This document shows positions 10,061-20,414 of a DNA stretch of 64,000 bases, in pieces; position 1 is the stretch's first letter; each line of letters starts with the position of its first letter. The DNA lies in NCBI GenBank assembly GCA_028274465.1, contig CM051456.1:46677011-46741010 (forward strand). The letters are read 5' to 3'. The notes under the pieces are model-generated. The model was not told where the DNA came from and made no database searches. It was given only the letters and a program-made list of their open reading frames with translations. Both the position numbers and the translations under genes were made by a program. Source of the DNA: Plantago ovata. Its lineage: Eukaryota; Streptophyta; Magnoliopsida; Lamiales; Plantaginaceae.

Positions 10061-11328
10061 TGATGAATGTGTATTTTACACTTTCATTCGAGTCTTTTTT
10101 CACCTAATTTAGCTATCCTCTATGTTAATTTAGCTATATTTTAGTACATTTTATTAGAATAGTGTCACGTTTCCTTTTAGAATTTATTTTACAGGTTTTG
10201 GTTGAAATTCGGAGATTTACGGGCAATTATATTAAAGTCTACAAGGAATTGGTGTTCCAGAAGCATATTTGGAGTATCTGAAGGTTTCCGGATAGGATTT
10301 GGAGTCTAGGGGCCGAATCTGGAAGTTAGAAGGCTACTAGAAGTCATAAACCGAGTCCGAAAAGGTGAAGAAATCCAAAACCGCGTCGAAAACGCGAAAA
10401 TTCCGCGTTTACACTATGGGGCGAACCGCCCCGTGCCTCGGGCGAACCGCCGCGGGCAAATTCCGGGCCTATATATAGTTGCGAGTTTTCTCTCCGAAAA
10501 TCATATATTTCCAAGCCTACTTTCTCACCTCTCTCTATAGTTTTAGGTAAGAACTTCCCGGGGCCTGTCCTGGGAGTTCCATAACTTAGGGCATACTTTT
10601 TCATAGCGGATTGGAGCGCGTATGATCGCAATCATCCGGAGATTGACAACCTTCGGTAACTTTGTATCTTACAACTTTTATCTACTTATTTTATATATTC
10701 TTTCAATATGTTTTCTTCTATGATTGCTATTGATTGCATGCACATTATGACTAGCTAAATTTATCGTTGGTGGTAGTATGTGAATTCTTAGCGAGGGAAG
10801 ATAATCATGCTAATGGCTATATCGCGCATTATACTCCGTGTCATTGCTTTATTTCGTTGATGAGTTGAACACCAAAATTCTCGTATGTTGTATTGATCAT
10901 TATGCACACTAGGACACTTGTCGGCCAATCAGACTAAATTATCTTCGTAGTGTTGAATGATTACGGAACACAATAGGACGTTAGTTGTTGACAGGTCAGA
11001 CCCATATTATCTTCGTAGTGCACAATACTTACAACAGGACCCAAGATTCATTCAAAGATCTCTATGCAAGATCGAGGAATTTATGCATGATTATCGACCC
11101 ATTATGTTAAGAAGGACCATACTATCACCAACCTCCATTATCTGCTTGAAAACCCCTATTGCTTTCTATCTGCTGTTTTATATTCTCCTGATTAAATAGA
11201 TAAAGCTAGTTATAGTCCTGAGAGAACGACACTCGAGTCATACTACTACTACACTACGGTTTTCGTTGTAGTTGTGGATTGCCTTTGGCTATTACAAATT
11301 TATTTGACTGAATCTGACACGTTCATCA
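10061..11328 (+). repeat. LTR4, 3' LTR of nested element 1
   Basis: It begins TGATGAATGTG directly after GGGGAGTT and ends ACGTTCATCA. The TATA box is at about 10469-10478. It shares private variants with LTR3. The next bases, GCGCC (11329-11333), are the right copy of the target duplication. Confidence 0.93.
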
Positions 11329-11344
11329 GCGCCGCTGCCGGGGA
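11329..11344 (+). promoter_or_regulatory. Second half of the outer element's split PBS
   Basis: GCGCCGCTGCCGGGGA is the tRNA-Asp PBS without its first two bases. The missing AATTG and a second GCGCC are found at 5720-5729, left of LTR3. The PBS was therefore split by the insertion of element 1, which duplicated GCGCC. Confidence 0.88.
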
Positions 11345-11484
11345 CTATACTCCTTTTTTCTGTTTAATTTGTTTATATTTTCATGTTTAGATTCCTAGTT
11401 CTTTTAGTTTTAGTTTTCCTTTTAATCTCTCTCTGCTTTCCTATTTGTTTCTAATCACCTTTCCTAGTCTGTCACAGATAGTGT

Positions 11485-13616
11485 ATGCCGCATACACGTT
11501 CTGCAGGAACACCGCTTGCTAATTCAATTGCTGAGATTGATAGAGTCTACCACCAGAGAAGGTGACTACTCGAAAGGCGCACACTAGAGGAATAGAGGAA
11601 ACCGATTTCTCTGAATCTCTAATTAGTCTATTCAAGGAAATCGACGGAATGGCAGAAGCTAGACCACTGAAGGCATGGGTACAACCCACCAAAGATCGTA
11701 TGAGGGGACCGGCGATAGTTCTTTCGTCTGGAACCCGAGATCTGGAAATCAAGAACCACGCATTCCAACAACTTCCGAGGTTCTATGGCTTATCAAGGGA
11801 AGATGTGATGGGGTACTTGCACGATATCGATGATTTCAGCAACCAACTTCCACGAACCGGAGCTGACATAACAACGGATGAGTTGAGGATGAAGGTTTTT
11901 GCTATGGGACTTGGCGACAGAGCCAAGTCATGGCTGAGCTCACTTCCAGCAGGCTCGCTGGACACTTGGGAAAAGGTTTTTTCAGCTTTCATGGAGAAAT
12001 ACTTCCCACATACTCTGACTACCGCGCTTAAGGCGCAGATCACTGGATTCAAGCAAGACTATGATGAGACCATCTACACCGCGTTCGAGAGGTTCCAAGA
12101 TCTCACGAACAAGTGCCCTCACCATGGTTTTGAACTCTCCGACCTAGTCCAACACTTCTACAATGGACTAACCTTCGAGAACCAACAAGTGGTGGATTTC
12201 CAATGCCGAGGCAATATTTGGGAGGAAACCGCAGAAGCCGTCTGGGCAGTTTTCGAAAGGCTTGCTAAGGGTTCGCAGTTCAAAGACCCAAGAGCAATGG
12301 TTAGGAGACGTGGACCTGAAGCTCCATCGACTCAAGAAGCCCCTATTTACAGGGGGAATGGGGATCAATTCGAGTGCTTTACCAACGAATTGAAACAAGT
12401 CCTCAAGAGCGCCACCGAAACAACTGTTTCGAACGAAGTACGCCGAATATGCAAGAACTATGGGCATGGAGCTCATATGTGTAGATCGGAGCTGGCATAC
12501 GATGATGGCAACTGGGCTCGAGGAGGAGAAGAAGAAGCCTTTTCTACGGAGTTTGGTACTCAGGAAGTTAGCTACGGACAAGACAGTAGGAATCCTCGAG
12601 GTGGATTTTGGAGAAGAGGATACCGTAACAATCAAGGATATGCACCGGCTAACCAAACTTATGGACCTAACCAAGACCGTAGTAGGCTGAACTATGGTAA
12701 TGATCACTGCGAAAACCCCGCTCCGAAGGAGCGACCGAAGTCGAAGACAGCTCTACTGATGGAGAACTTGCAGAAGATGGTTGATCACACACAAAGTTTT
12801 CTCAAACGTTATGAAGAAGATTCCGAGAAAACTAGGGCAAGGCTTGATAAGTTGGAAGAAAGCACTAGGCTTGCCCATCAAAAGATGCAAGAGTTGATCG
12901 ACCGAAAACTACCTAGCAGCACGGTGAAGACAAATGCCATTACGTTGGCTGGTGATGTACCTGACGGAATCGCCATCAAGAAGGTTGTTAGGTGCGAGTG
13001 TTGCATGAAGGAAGAACTCCTACAGGCTGAGGATGAAGAGAAGAACCTCGATTCTGACACAAGTGATGAGGAGCAAGAGGATCCCGAACCGCTCCCTAAA
13101 AGTTTCGATGTTAAGGTAGGGATTGGTGAGCTTGAAGACGTCCGTGCCACACTAGACACGGGATCCTACTCAAACATAATTCCCTTGAATGTGTTTGAAA
13201 AGAGCAACATCGGAAAACTATCTGAGCAAAGGGCTATTGTGCAACTGGCGGATGGATCATTTATGAGACCCGAGGGCGTTGTGAAAAATGTGTTGGTCAA
13301 GATTGGTGAAGCATCTATATACACCAACTTTGTAGTTATGCCGGCGTCTGCACCTGGAACGGGGGATGTCATACTCTTAGGGCAAACATTCTTGACTAAA
13401 CTACGCTCAGTGATGGATATCTACCAAAGAACTTGCACCATTGAAGTGAATGGCAAGCAACACGTGTTACAAGCCATACCTGATCCACCTGAACCGCCTG
13501 ATATTACTACTCACTATTGTGGTCTTGCAACCTATATTCTTTCTTATTCACAGGTTCATGGCATGGAAAACAGATCAATGAAGGGGAAGCCTAGTACCCG
13601 CAAAAAGAAGAGATAG
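11485..13616 (+). pseudogene. Gag-protease of the outer TR-GAG element (Athila-like)
   Basis: The ancestral start is taken as ATG 11485 because the same MPHTRS start opens the minus-strand sister (41671). Here a TGA at 11563 and a one-base deletion near 11607 break the N terminus. From there the frame is open to 13616. The gag domain (ITTDELRMKVFAM, LPAGSLDTWEKVF, FPHTLTTALK, CPHHGFELSDLVQHFYNGL) is clearly Athila-like. A CCHC knuckle has lost its first Cys (RICKNYGHGAHMC; sister CRICKNYGHRAHMC). A coiled segment follows (ENLQKMVDHTQSFLKRYEEDSEKT). The aspartic protease has LDTGSYSN with the catalytic Asp. No RT follows. It would provide particle protein and maturation protease. Confidence 0.87.
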
Positions 13617-15481
13617 GCGCAAACAGGAGTCGAGTCAAAGACTTTAAACAATGACGCTATCCGGGAGGCAACCCGGAATTTTTATCGCTTTCTTTACTGC
13701 TTTTCTGCATGCATTCATTCTTGAACTATTTGCTTCTCATATGCGAATTTGTTCATATCTGTGTCGTATATGCTTTTGTTTGAGTGAGAATTTTCGAGTG
13801 GTTTTTTGAAAAAAATTAGTTTCGGGATTTAAACCGCGAATTCTGACATCGGGACCCGTCTCCCCGCATTGGGGAGCACGGGGCGAACCGCCCCACAGTC
13901 CCAGATCTTAAAAAACGCGGATTTCAACTCCAAAACATTATTTTCTTCATTCTTCTTCATCCATACTCCCAAAAAACCCGAAAAGTGCGATTTTGCTTCT
14001 AAATCTTCATAACTTCTTCATTTCTTGACCAAATTGAGTGTTCTTTAGCTTAATTCGAAGCCTATTACATGATCTATCATCCTATCCGATCAGATTTCAT
14101 CCTAACTCGTTAGATTTTCAGATCTGAGGTATTATCTTTAGAACCCTAATTTTCGAATTTGGGGGTTTTTTGATTTGAGCTTCAATTACGCTTATTTGAT
14201 GCATGAGTATGTTGTTTGTATGATTAGACATGTTATTTACTATCAATTGCATGCTCAATTTCGCTTGAATTGTTGATTTGGATATTTTGCTGCTAGATGA
14301 TATATCATGTTCTGCAATATGTCTTTATCTTTGGATTCTTGCATATGAGTGTGTTTATTGGTGTAATGTTGGTGGATATGACGATAGAATGCTTATTGGT
14401 TGAGAATGAGGATTTATGTTGGTAGAATTTTTGCGCTGCTATGGTATGTATTAAGCCTTGTTATCATGGATATTGGTTGTCTAGTGAGATGCATGATGTG
14501 ATGTATTGCATGTGGTAGTTACGTTAGTACGTTGCATGATGAAGAAGCTAGGCTAGACATTGCGGTTTGGGGAGTTCGATTGTTGATTTTATCACTCGTA
14601 TTTTTCGCTTTTACACTAGCATATATTTGAGTCTGTTTTGAGTCGTACGAGGTGCTAATCGCTGTTTGTAGGTACCATACCAAGGGAAGGGAGCATTCCC
14701 GTATGATTGCTGTGAAGAATCATGTCAAGGAAGGTGATCTCGCTAGATGTGCGTTCGAGCCAAGGGGTTTTGCAACAACGTCATGGATTATCCAAGAGGA
14801 GGAGCTAGAGTACACTTGGAGTAAGGACTCCTATGCCTATTCATGCACCACCGAAGGGACAGAAACCGTTATTACATCATCACTCCATCACGAGGACTGC
14901 AGAGTTCGAGTGAACTGGAAGGCACCAGGGCATTCTCGCAGCAACGGATTTGATCTTGAGTTCGCAGTTGCTAGAAGGTTCCGAAGCGCTAGCTTGGTTC
15001 CAAAACATGACATGGGTACTCAGCACCTTGTTGGGGTGCCCCTTGCCTGCCTCTAAAGGGAGCATAACATTGATATTGGGAGCATCAACTGTAGAGAATG
15101 TGGACAAAATTTGAGAAAAAGGTAGAAGACCTCTGAGTATCCAAGCAGCTGACTGAAACCTTCTCGTGAAGTAAACCGTTGGAGGGGGAGGTCCTGGTAC
15201 CACTGCCCTTCCCCTTCAACAGTTCACATCCTATTGGAGGACTATAGGATGGAGAATTCCATAACAGCGGCAGCTAATCTTGAGAACTCTACCTGCCACT
15301 ACAGCTCTACTAGTGAGGATGTGCGTGAAAGTAGTGACAATGAAGGCCATACGGGCAATGATGATACTAACTGAGGAGTTGCTCCTATACGTCCCATAGT
15401 TGAAACTACCGCGCGTACCTGAAGACCTGATGACTCCCTATAAAGCTCCCGGAGGAGGCCCAATAACTCAAGAGCAGCATA
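13617..15481 (+). other. Non-coding segment between gag-pro and shared 3' module
   Basis: No known protein is seen. After the gag-pro stop comes CCGGGAGGCAACCCGG (about 13659-13674), a short hairpin typical of gypsy gag-pol boundaries. A GGGGCGAACCGCCCC palindrome follows at 13880-13894, then a CT-rich leader-like stretch. At 14563-14576 the polypurine-like GGTTTGGGGAGTT is followed by sequence loosely resembling an LTR start. An open frame at 14652-15056 (about 134 codons) has no recognisable domain and no sister copy here, so I do not call it a gene. In a full Athila element this is where pol would lie; it has been lost or replaced. Confidence 0.7.
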
Positions 15482-17024
15482 CTCAGCCGACCGAGGCCAA
15501 ACCATGGGGTAACATCTAGTATCATATCTTATTTTCTCATTTTCTTACTGCTAGGGACTAGCGTTAATTTCATGAGGGGGATGGGATTTAAGTGATCTGA
15601 TGTTGTTAGTTTGGAGCTTGGCATTTGTAGGATGAGTTTAGTACCTCGCATGCTTTATTTGTCTGCATTTGCATTTGCACGTTTACTGCTTTCTTAGATT
15701 TTTAGGTTGCATTCATCCTAGGATAGTTTTGCATGTTTTATATGGAGTCTATTGCCGAATTTTTTGAACTTTTTTATTGGGTAGATCAACTAGCTATGTC
15801 ATTAATCGTATGCTTCATCTCTATGAATTTGTTTGAGGTTTTTCTCGCTTGGCTTGTCACATTTATGTATTGCACTTAGTTAAGCATGGTAGTCTCGACA
15901 TCACTTAGTGGTGTTTTCTCTGCTGCGGTTCACGAAGGCCTTTATAATAGGATGATGCATGTTAGGGTCTTATGGTTGTTTTCCCGAGTAATTATGTACC
16001 TAAGAGGCAACAAGTCTTCACCATGCTTTGAGATTGCTAAATGCCTAGGAAGGAGGTAGTGTGAGGTTGTGTGATCCTTTGTTTATAACCTATTCTTCCG
16101 AATAGGTTTGGGGAGGGGGTTACACCATCATTAGACTTGTTTCTGTTTTTCATTTTCGTATCGTGAGTTTATTTTCCTTTTCCATGAATTTTGTACTCCA
16201 ACCTATTCTTGCGAATAGGTTTGGGGAAGTCGTGTGAATCATTTTTGTTTCTCTTTTTTGTTATGCTACTGCTGGCTAGAAAAAAATCCAAAAAGAAAAA
16301 AAGAAAAGAAAAATTCCAGAAAAAAAAAAAAGAAGAGAAAAAGAAAAAAAGAATCTGGAAAGAAAAAGAAAAAAAGAAGACCCCAAAAAAAAGCAAAGAA
16401 GGGTCCAAAAAATAAAGCCAAATAGCAGTTTAGCAAAGTTTGAGTCTTTTCCATTTTTTGTATTGTTCGTAATCGTGTTTTTCTATTTTTTATCTTTTTT
16501 GTCTTAAGTGTCATCTGTTCTAGACCACCCTCGTCCTGCCATTCAGGAAGTGGTGAATAGCTTAAGACTTTACTTGAGAGATGGGTAGAATAGGGGAGTG
16601 TTATCTTTTATAGGGAACCTTCCTTCGTTTGATGAGAGCCAGTACTGGTTCGACCTCTTTTGAGGAAAAGTCTTAACATGGTGGAACAGCAGTAAGTCCT
16701 CAGTTTCATAGGCACGGGGCAACCATTCGTATCTTAGCATGCATCATTACGGCGTCACTGACTAGGTCCAGGTAGAGAATGTTACGAGAGACTAACTTGT
16801 CTTGACATAAGTGCTTATGTGGATGTGTATAAGTCAATCGAGGTATTCCTCAACCTATATTCATGTTTTGATTTATATGGTTTTTGTTTATATGTTATTT
16901 GGTAGATTCAGTAGATTAGTTCATTTTATTTGGCATGAAACTCCATTTTTGAGTCTTGCTTGTTTTTTGTATTAGAGTCTAGCTTAGTTGCTTGAGGACA
17001 AGCAAAGGTTCGGTTTGGGGAGTT
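15482..17024 (+). other. Non-coding 3' module of the outer TR-GAG element
   Basis: This matches 8545-10060 nearly throughout: the CAGCCGACCGAGGCC start, twin hairpins at 16087-16108 and 16200-16221, the A/G tract at about 16278-16415, and the polypurine tract ending at 17024. The T-run of the other copy is absent. Lysine-rich or phenylalanine-rich frames across the A/G tract are composition artefacts. Confidence 0.82.
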
Positions 17025-18272
17025 TGATGAATGTGTATTTTACACTTTCATTCGAGTCTTTTTCACCTATTTTAGCTATCCTCTATGTTAAATTAGCTAT
17101 ATTTTAGTACATTTTATTAGAATAGTGTCACGTTTCACTTTAGATTTTATCTTACAGGTTTTGGTTGAAATTCGGAGATTTACGGGCAATTATATTGAAG
17201 TCTACAAGAAATTGGTGTTCCAGAAGCCTATTTGGAGTATTTGAAGGTTTCCGGATAGGATTTGGAGTCTAGGGGTCGAATCTGGAGGTTAGAAGGCCAT
17301 TAGATGTCTGAAACCGAGTCCGAAAAGGCAAAGAAATCCAAAACCGCGTCGAAAACGCGGAAATTCCGCGTTTACACTGTGGGGCGAACCGCCCCAGCCA
17401 GAGGCGAACCGCCGCGAGCAATTTCCGGGCCTATATATAGTTGCGAGTTTTCTCTCCGAAAATCATATCTTTCCAAGCCTACTTTCTCACCTCTCTCTAT
17501 AGTTTTAAGTAGGAACTTCCCGGGGCTTGTCCTGGGAGTTCCATAGCTTAGGGGATACTTTTTCATAGCAGATTGGAGCGCGTAGGATCGCAATCATTCG
17601 GAGATTGACAACCTTCGTTAACTTTGTATCTTACAACTTTTATCTACTTATTTTATATTCTTTCAATATGTTTTCTTCTATGATTGCTATTGATTGCATG
17701 CCTATGAGTAGCTAAATTTATCGTTGGTGGTAGTATGTGAATTCTTAGCGAGGGAAGATAATCATGCTAATGGCTATATCGCGCATTATACTCCGTGTCA
17801 TTGCTTTATTTCGTTGATCAGTTGAACACCAAAATTCTCGTATGTTGTATTGATCATTATGCACACTTGGACACTTGTCGACCAATCAGACCAAATTATC
17901 TTCGTAGTGTTGAATAATTACGGAACACATTAGGACGTTAGTTGTTGATGAGTCAGACCCATATTATCTTCGTAGTGCTTAATACTTGCAACAAGGACAC
18001 AAGATTGATTCAAAGATCTCTATGCAAGACCGAGGAATTTATGCATGATTATCGACCCATTATGTTAAGAAGGACCATACTATCACCAACCTCCATTATC
18101 TGCTTGAAAACCCCCTATTGCTTTCTATCTGCTGTTTTATATTCTTAATTAGATTTGATAAAGCTAGTATAGTCCTGAGAGAACGACACTCGAGTCATTC
18201 TACTACTACACTACGGTTTTCGTTGTAGTTGTGGATTGCCTTTGGCTAATACAAATTTATTTGACTGTTCGA
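17025..18272 (+). repeat. LTR5, 3' LTR of the outer element, cut by the gap
   Basis: It begins TGATGAATGTG and runs 1248 bp to the N run, lacking only about the last 20 bases. GGGGCGAACCGCCCC lies at 17381-17395 and the TATA box at 17431-17440. Its variants match LTR1, making it the partner of LTR1. Confidence 0.92.
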
Positions 18273-18372
18273 NNNNNNNNNNNNNNNNNNNNNNNNNNNN
18301 NNNNNNNNNNNNNNNNNNNNNNNNNNNNNNNNNNNNNNNNNNNNNNNNNNNNNNNNNNNNNNNNNNNNNNNN
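18273..18372. other. Assembly gap of exactly 100 N
   Basis: The run of exactly 100 N is the usual placeholder for a gap of unknown size. It hides the end of LTR5, its target duplication, and the 5' LTR and PBS of the next copia element. It is bordered on the right by an AT repeat and an extremely GC-rich island, both hard to sequence. Confidence 0.97.
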
Positions 18373-18386
18373 ATATATATATTTTT

Positions 18387-18638
18387 CGACCGCGGCCCGC
18401 CTGCGCGACGCAGGCGGCCGGCGGCGCCTGCGGCCGCAGGCGCTCGGGCGCCCTGCTGTACCGCAGGGCCCCTGCCTACGGGGACGGGCTAAGACGCCCC
18501 GTGCTGCGGGCAAGGCGCCTGCGGACGCGGCGCCCGACGCCTGGGCGCCGGGCGCCACCCGCGGCGTCGGTACCCCGCGTGCCGCGGGCGCAGGCTCCCG
18601 GGGCCGCGGGCACCGAGGGGACGGGTCCCGTCCCCACG
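18387..18638 (+). repeat. Very GC-rich, palindrome-dense island in the copia leader
   Basis: About 250 bp made almost only of G and C, with many inverted repeats. One is GCCTGCGGCCGCAGGC near 18425; another, near 18618, has arms GGGGACGGG and CCCGTCCCC. It is flanked by an AT repeat on the left and an A-run plus TATATA on the right. The minus-strand copy has a diverged counterpart at 43797-44022 with the same flanks. Open frames across it, some spanning the N run, are not genes. Confidence 0.85.
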
Positions 18639-19134
18639 TTTAAAAAAAAAAAAAATTATATATTTCTCGGGTTGGACCCAAAATCGAATTTTTGAAAGTT
18701 TTGAGGATTGAATTTATATTTGGAATATAAATATGGATTTAATTGTAATTGTAAACTAAGGAGTTAAAATTTAATTAGTATAAAGTTAAAGGGTTATTTG
18801 TAATTATACAATTTATTGTTTATTGCAAATTAGTCCTTCTACTTTTGAAATTTAGATTTAACACCTCTAAGGTTTTTAAAATTACAATTAAGTCCTTCGG
18901 GTTTTCGAAAATTGCTACTTGGTCAATAGAATTTTCGATTGTTCAATCTAGTCCAAATTTTTCAATTATTTCATAGAGATTATAAGTATGGGATTATAAT
19001 TTTCATAATGAAATTATGAAGTCATTTGTCATCCACATAGGCTACTACTTGTTTCATATGCTCAATATGCTATTGTTTGACAATGCATGTTTAAATACCA
19101 AGTATTTTACATTCCGTTCGACCGCTATGCATGC

Positions 19135-19289
19135 GAGGGTAGGCGGCGCCCTCTTATATGTCGGACCGCATATTTATGTATGGGTAGGCGGCACCCATTA
19201 TATGCTTAACCGCGTTTAGAACCAGAATGGATAGGCGGCATCCATTACGTGTAGACCGTTCATGCATGATGGGTAGGCGGCGCCCTTAT
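19135..19289 (+). promoter_or_regulatory. Array of four stem-loops with constant loop AGGCGGC
   Basis: Four units about 45-50 bp apart share the loop AGGCGGC. Arms are GAGGGT/GCCCTC (19135-19153), ATGGGT/ACCCAT (19180-19198), AATGGAT/ATCCATT (19226-19246) and GGGT/GCCC inside ATGGGT/GCCCTT (19269-19287). Units 2 and 3 differ by a G-to-A on one arm matched by C-to-T on the other. Each unit is preceded by ACCGC or ACCGT, able to pair with GCGG of a loop. The array is also present in the minus copy (43147-43299). Confidence 0.7.
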
Positions 19290-19351
19290 TTGTTTGTAGA
19301 TGACTGATAACAACCCTCAAGCTACAAGCCCCAACCAATATAAGTACGGAA

Positions 19352-19358
<7 letters not shown>

Positions 19359-19420
<62 letters not shown>
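19359..19420 (+). repeat. TA dinucleotide microsatellite
   Basis: About 30 TA units in the copia leader. The matching place in the minus-strand copy (about 43066-43083) has a much shorter run, so it expanded or contracted after the copies separated. Confidence 0.95.
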
Positions 19421-19423
<3 letters not shown>

Positions 19424-19911
19424 TTTGAGATGCTTTCCATAGGGTGCATTAATTTTGAACTTTCATTGCGTTTTCTTGTATTGGCGACCTCGTCTTACAA
19501 GACTCGCAGTAATCGTCGAATTAGAGTAAGCCTATGGTTATGACTTACTGCATATTGTATCTAGCGACCTCGATAGGTGCAATATGTAGGGCATCGGGTT
19601 AAATTAGATTTAACAACCAAGAGTTGCGTGACGCAATTTGATAGTCTTACTAGTCCTACCGGTCATATTATGCTATGCGACCAGCCCCCGTTGGAGTATG
19701 GCATAATATGGATTTGGATCTTGGCCACTACGGGAACTTGTTGGACATTACCCGTATGTTTGTTGTGGGGGCAAGCATATGTGAAAATAGTGGGAGCTAA
19801 ACAGCTAAACGACCTTGTTGTTTAGTTATGTTGACTGTGTATTTAGAAATGATATTTCAATAGTTGATTTATTGTTTTCGTTCTATACTATTTCTCCGTA
19901 GGATATTAGAT

Positions 19912-20414
19912 ATGGCGAGTATCTCGCTCCGTGCTGTCTTGGAGAAGCAAATTTTAACCGGACCAAACTTCCTAGATTGATCAGGAATATACGTTTGGTG
20001 CTGAGGTACGAAAAGATTGAGTACGTCTTGGACGAGGTCATTCCCGTGTGCCCCGAAAATCAGACTGCCGACCAGGTTGCTGCTTGGAATCAAGCCAACA
20101 AGGCAAGGTCTGATAAGCATATTGAGGATGCTAAGTCCGCGTAGTGTATTATGCTGGCGGCAATGAGCAATGAGCTGCAGAGGCAACATGAAAGCATGTT
20201 GCCGTATGAGATGTTGAAACATCTTGAGTCGCTCTTTAAGACGACAGCTAGAAGTGTTGAATTTGATTTGATCAAGACATACACAGGTGCAAGCTCAGTG
20301 AAGGAGGGAACATATCTGAGCATGTTCTCAAAATGATTGGTCTCTTTGAAAAGCTTGCCAATGCCGGCGTTAAGCAAGAGAACAAGATCATGGTGATCTT
20401 GTCCTTCAATCATT
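19912..20414 (+). pseudogene. Copia Gag, N-terminal part, frameshifted
   Basis: ATG 19912 opens MASISLRAVLEKQILTGPNF, the typical start of BARE/Angela-type Gag. A one-base deletion near 19978 shifts the frame; the original reading resumes as NIRLVLRYEKIEYVLDEVIP and continues to a TAG at about 20142. After it come MSNELQRQHESMLPYEMLKHLESLF and a further shift near 20310. The UBN2-type gag domain would form the particle shell. Three frames are needed to follow it, so it is a pseudogene. Confidence 0.8.

Larger units (their letters stand above)
5730..11328 (+). mobile_element. Nested TR-GAG element 1 (LTR3, gag, LTR4), complete
   Basis: A complete 5.6-kb non-autonomous element: LTR3 5730-6997, PBS 7001-7018, gag 7249-8574 with one internal stop, a 1.5-kb non-coding 3' module, a polypurine tract at 10051-10060 and LTR4 10061-11328. 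It is flanked by the 5-bp duplication GCGCC (5725-5729 and 11329-11333). The two GCGCC copies come from the PBS of the outer element, so this copy integrated inside another family member's primer binding site. LTR3 and LTR4 share many private variants, confirming that they are a pair. Confidence 0.92.
3185..18272 (+). mobile_element. Outer TR-GAG element (LTR1, gag-pro internal, LTR5) with nested copy
   Basis: The outer element is LTR1 (3185-4453), the first part of its PBS, a nested element, the rest of its PBS (from 11329), an internal region with gag-protease (11485-13616), and LTR5 (17025 to the gap). LTR1 and LTR5 share diagnostic variants, such as GCCAGAGGCGAACC and ATGTCTGAAACCG, that LTR3 and LTR4 lack, so they are the true pair. 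There is no RT, RNase H or integrase, so it is non-autonomous, like the TR-GAG class described in plants. PBS TGGCGCC.. fits the 3' end of tRNA-Asp, as in Athila-type gypsy elements. It is inserted in the copia pol at 3184. The right end is in the gap. Confidence 0.85.
18639..19911 (+). other. Copia-A 5' leader
   Basis: This is the untranslated leader between the 5' LTR and gag. It is AT-rich from 18639 to about 19050, followed by the stem-loop array (listed separately) and a TA microsatellite (19359-19420). From about 19480 to 19911 the sequence has repeated GCGACCTCG words and leads into gag. No coding region is supported. In this class of element the leader normally carries the dimerisation and packaging signals. 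Confidence 0.78.

Noticed and set aside
11562..11620. GTG at 11562 as the start of gag-pro
   Set aside because: The sister gene starts MPHTRS at 41671, and the same sequence is found at ATG 11485; the upstream codons are simply broken by a TGA and a one-base loss.
14652..15056. A 134-codon ORF as a new gene
   Set aside because: No recognisable domain, no conserved copy in the window, and it lies in a variable internal segment of a non-autonomous element.
18387..18638. CpG island promoter of a host gene
   Set aside because: It belongs to the copia leader, has a counterpart in another copy, and no host gene is nearby.
18211..18695. Open reading frames crossing the N run and GC island
   Set aside because: They include unknown residues from the gap and repetitive Ala/Arg/Pro codons from the GC island; there is no domain or sister conservation.
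19135..19289. CRISPR array
   Set aside because: Units are few, imperfect and have covarying arms, and the context is a plant copia leader.
19359..19420. TA repeat as a functional promoter element
   Set aside because: Its length differs strongly between the two copies and it behaves as a simple microsatellite.
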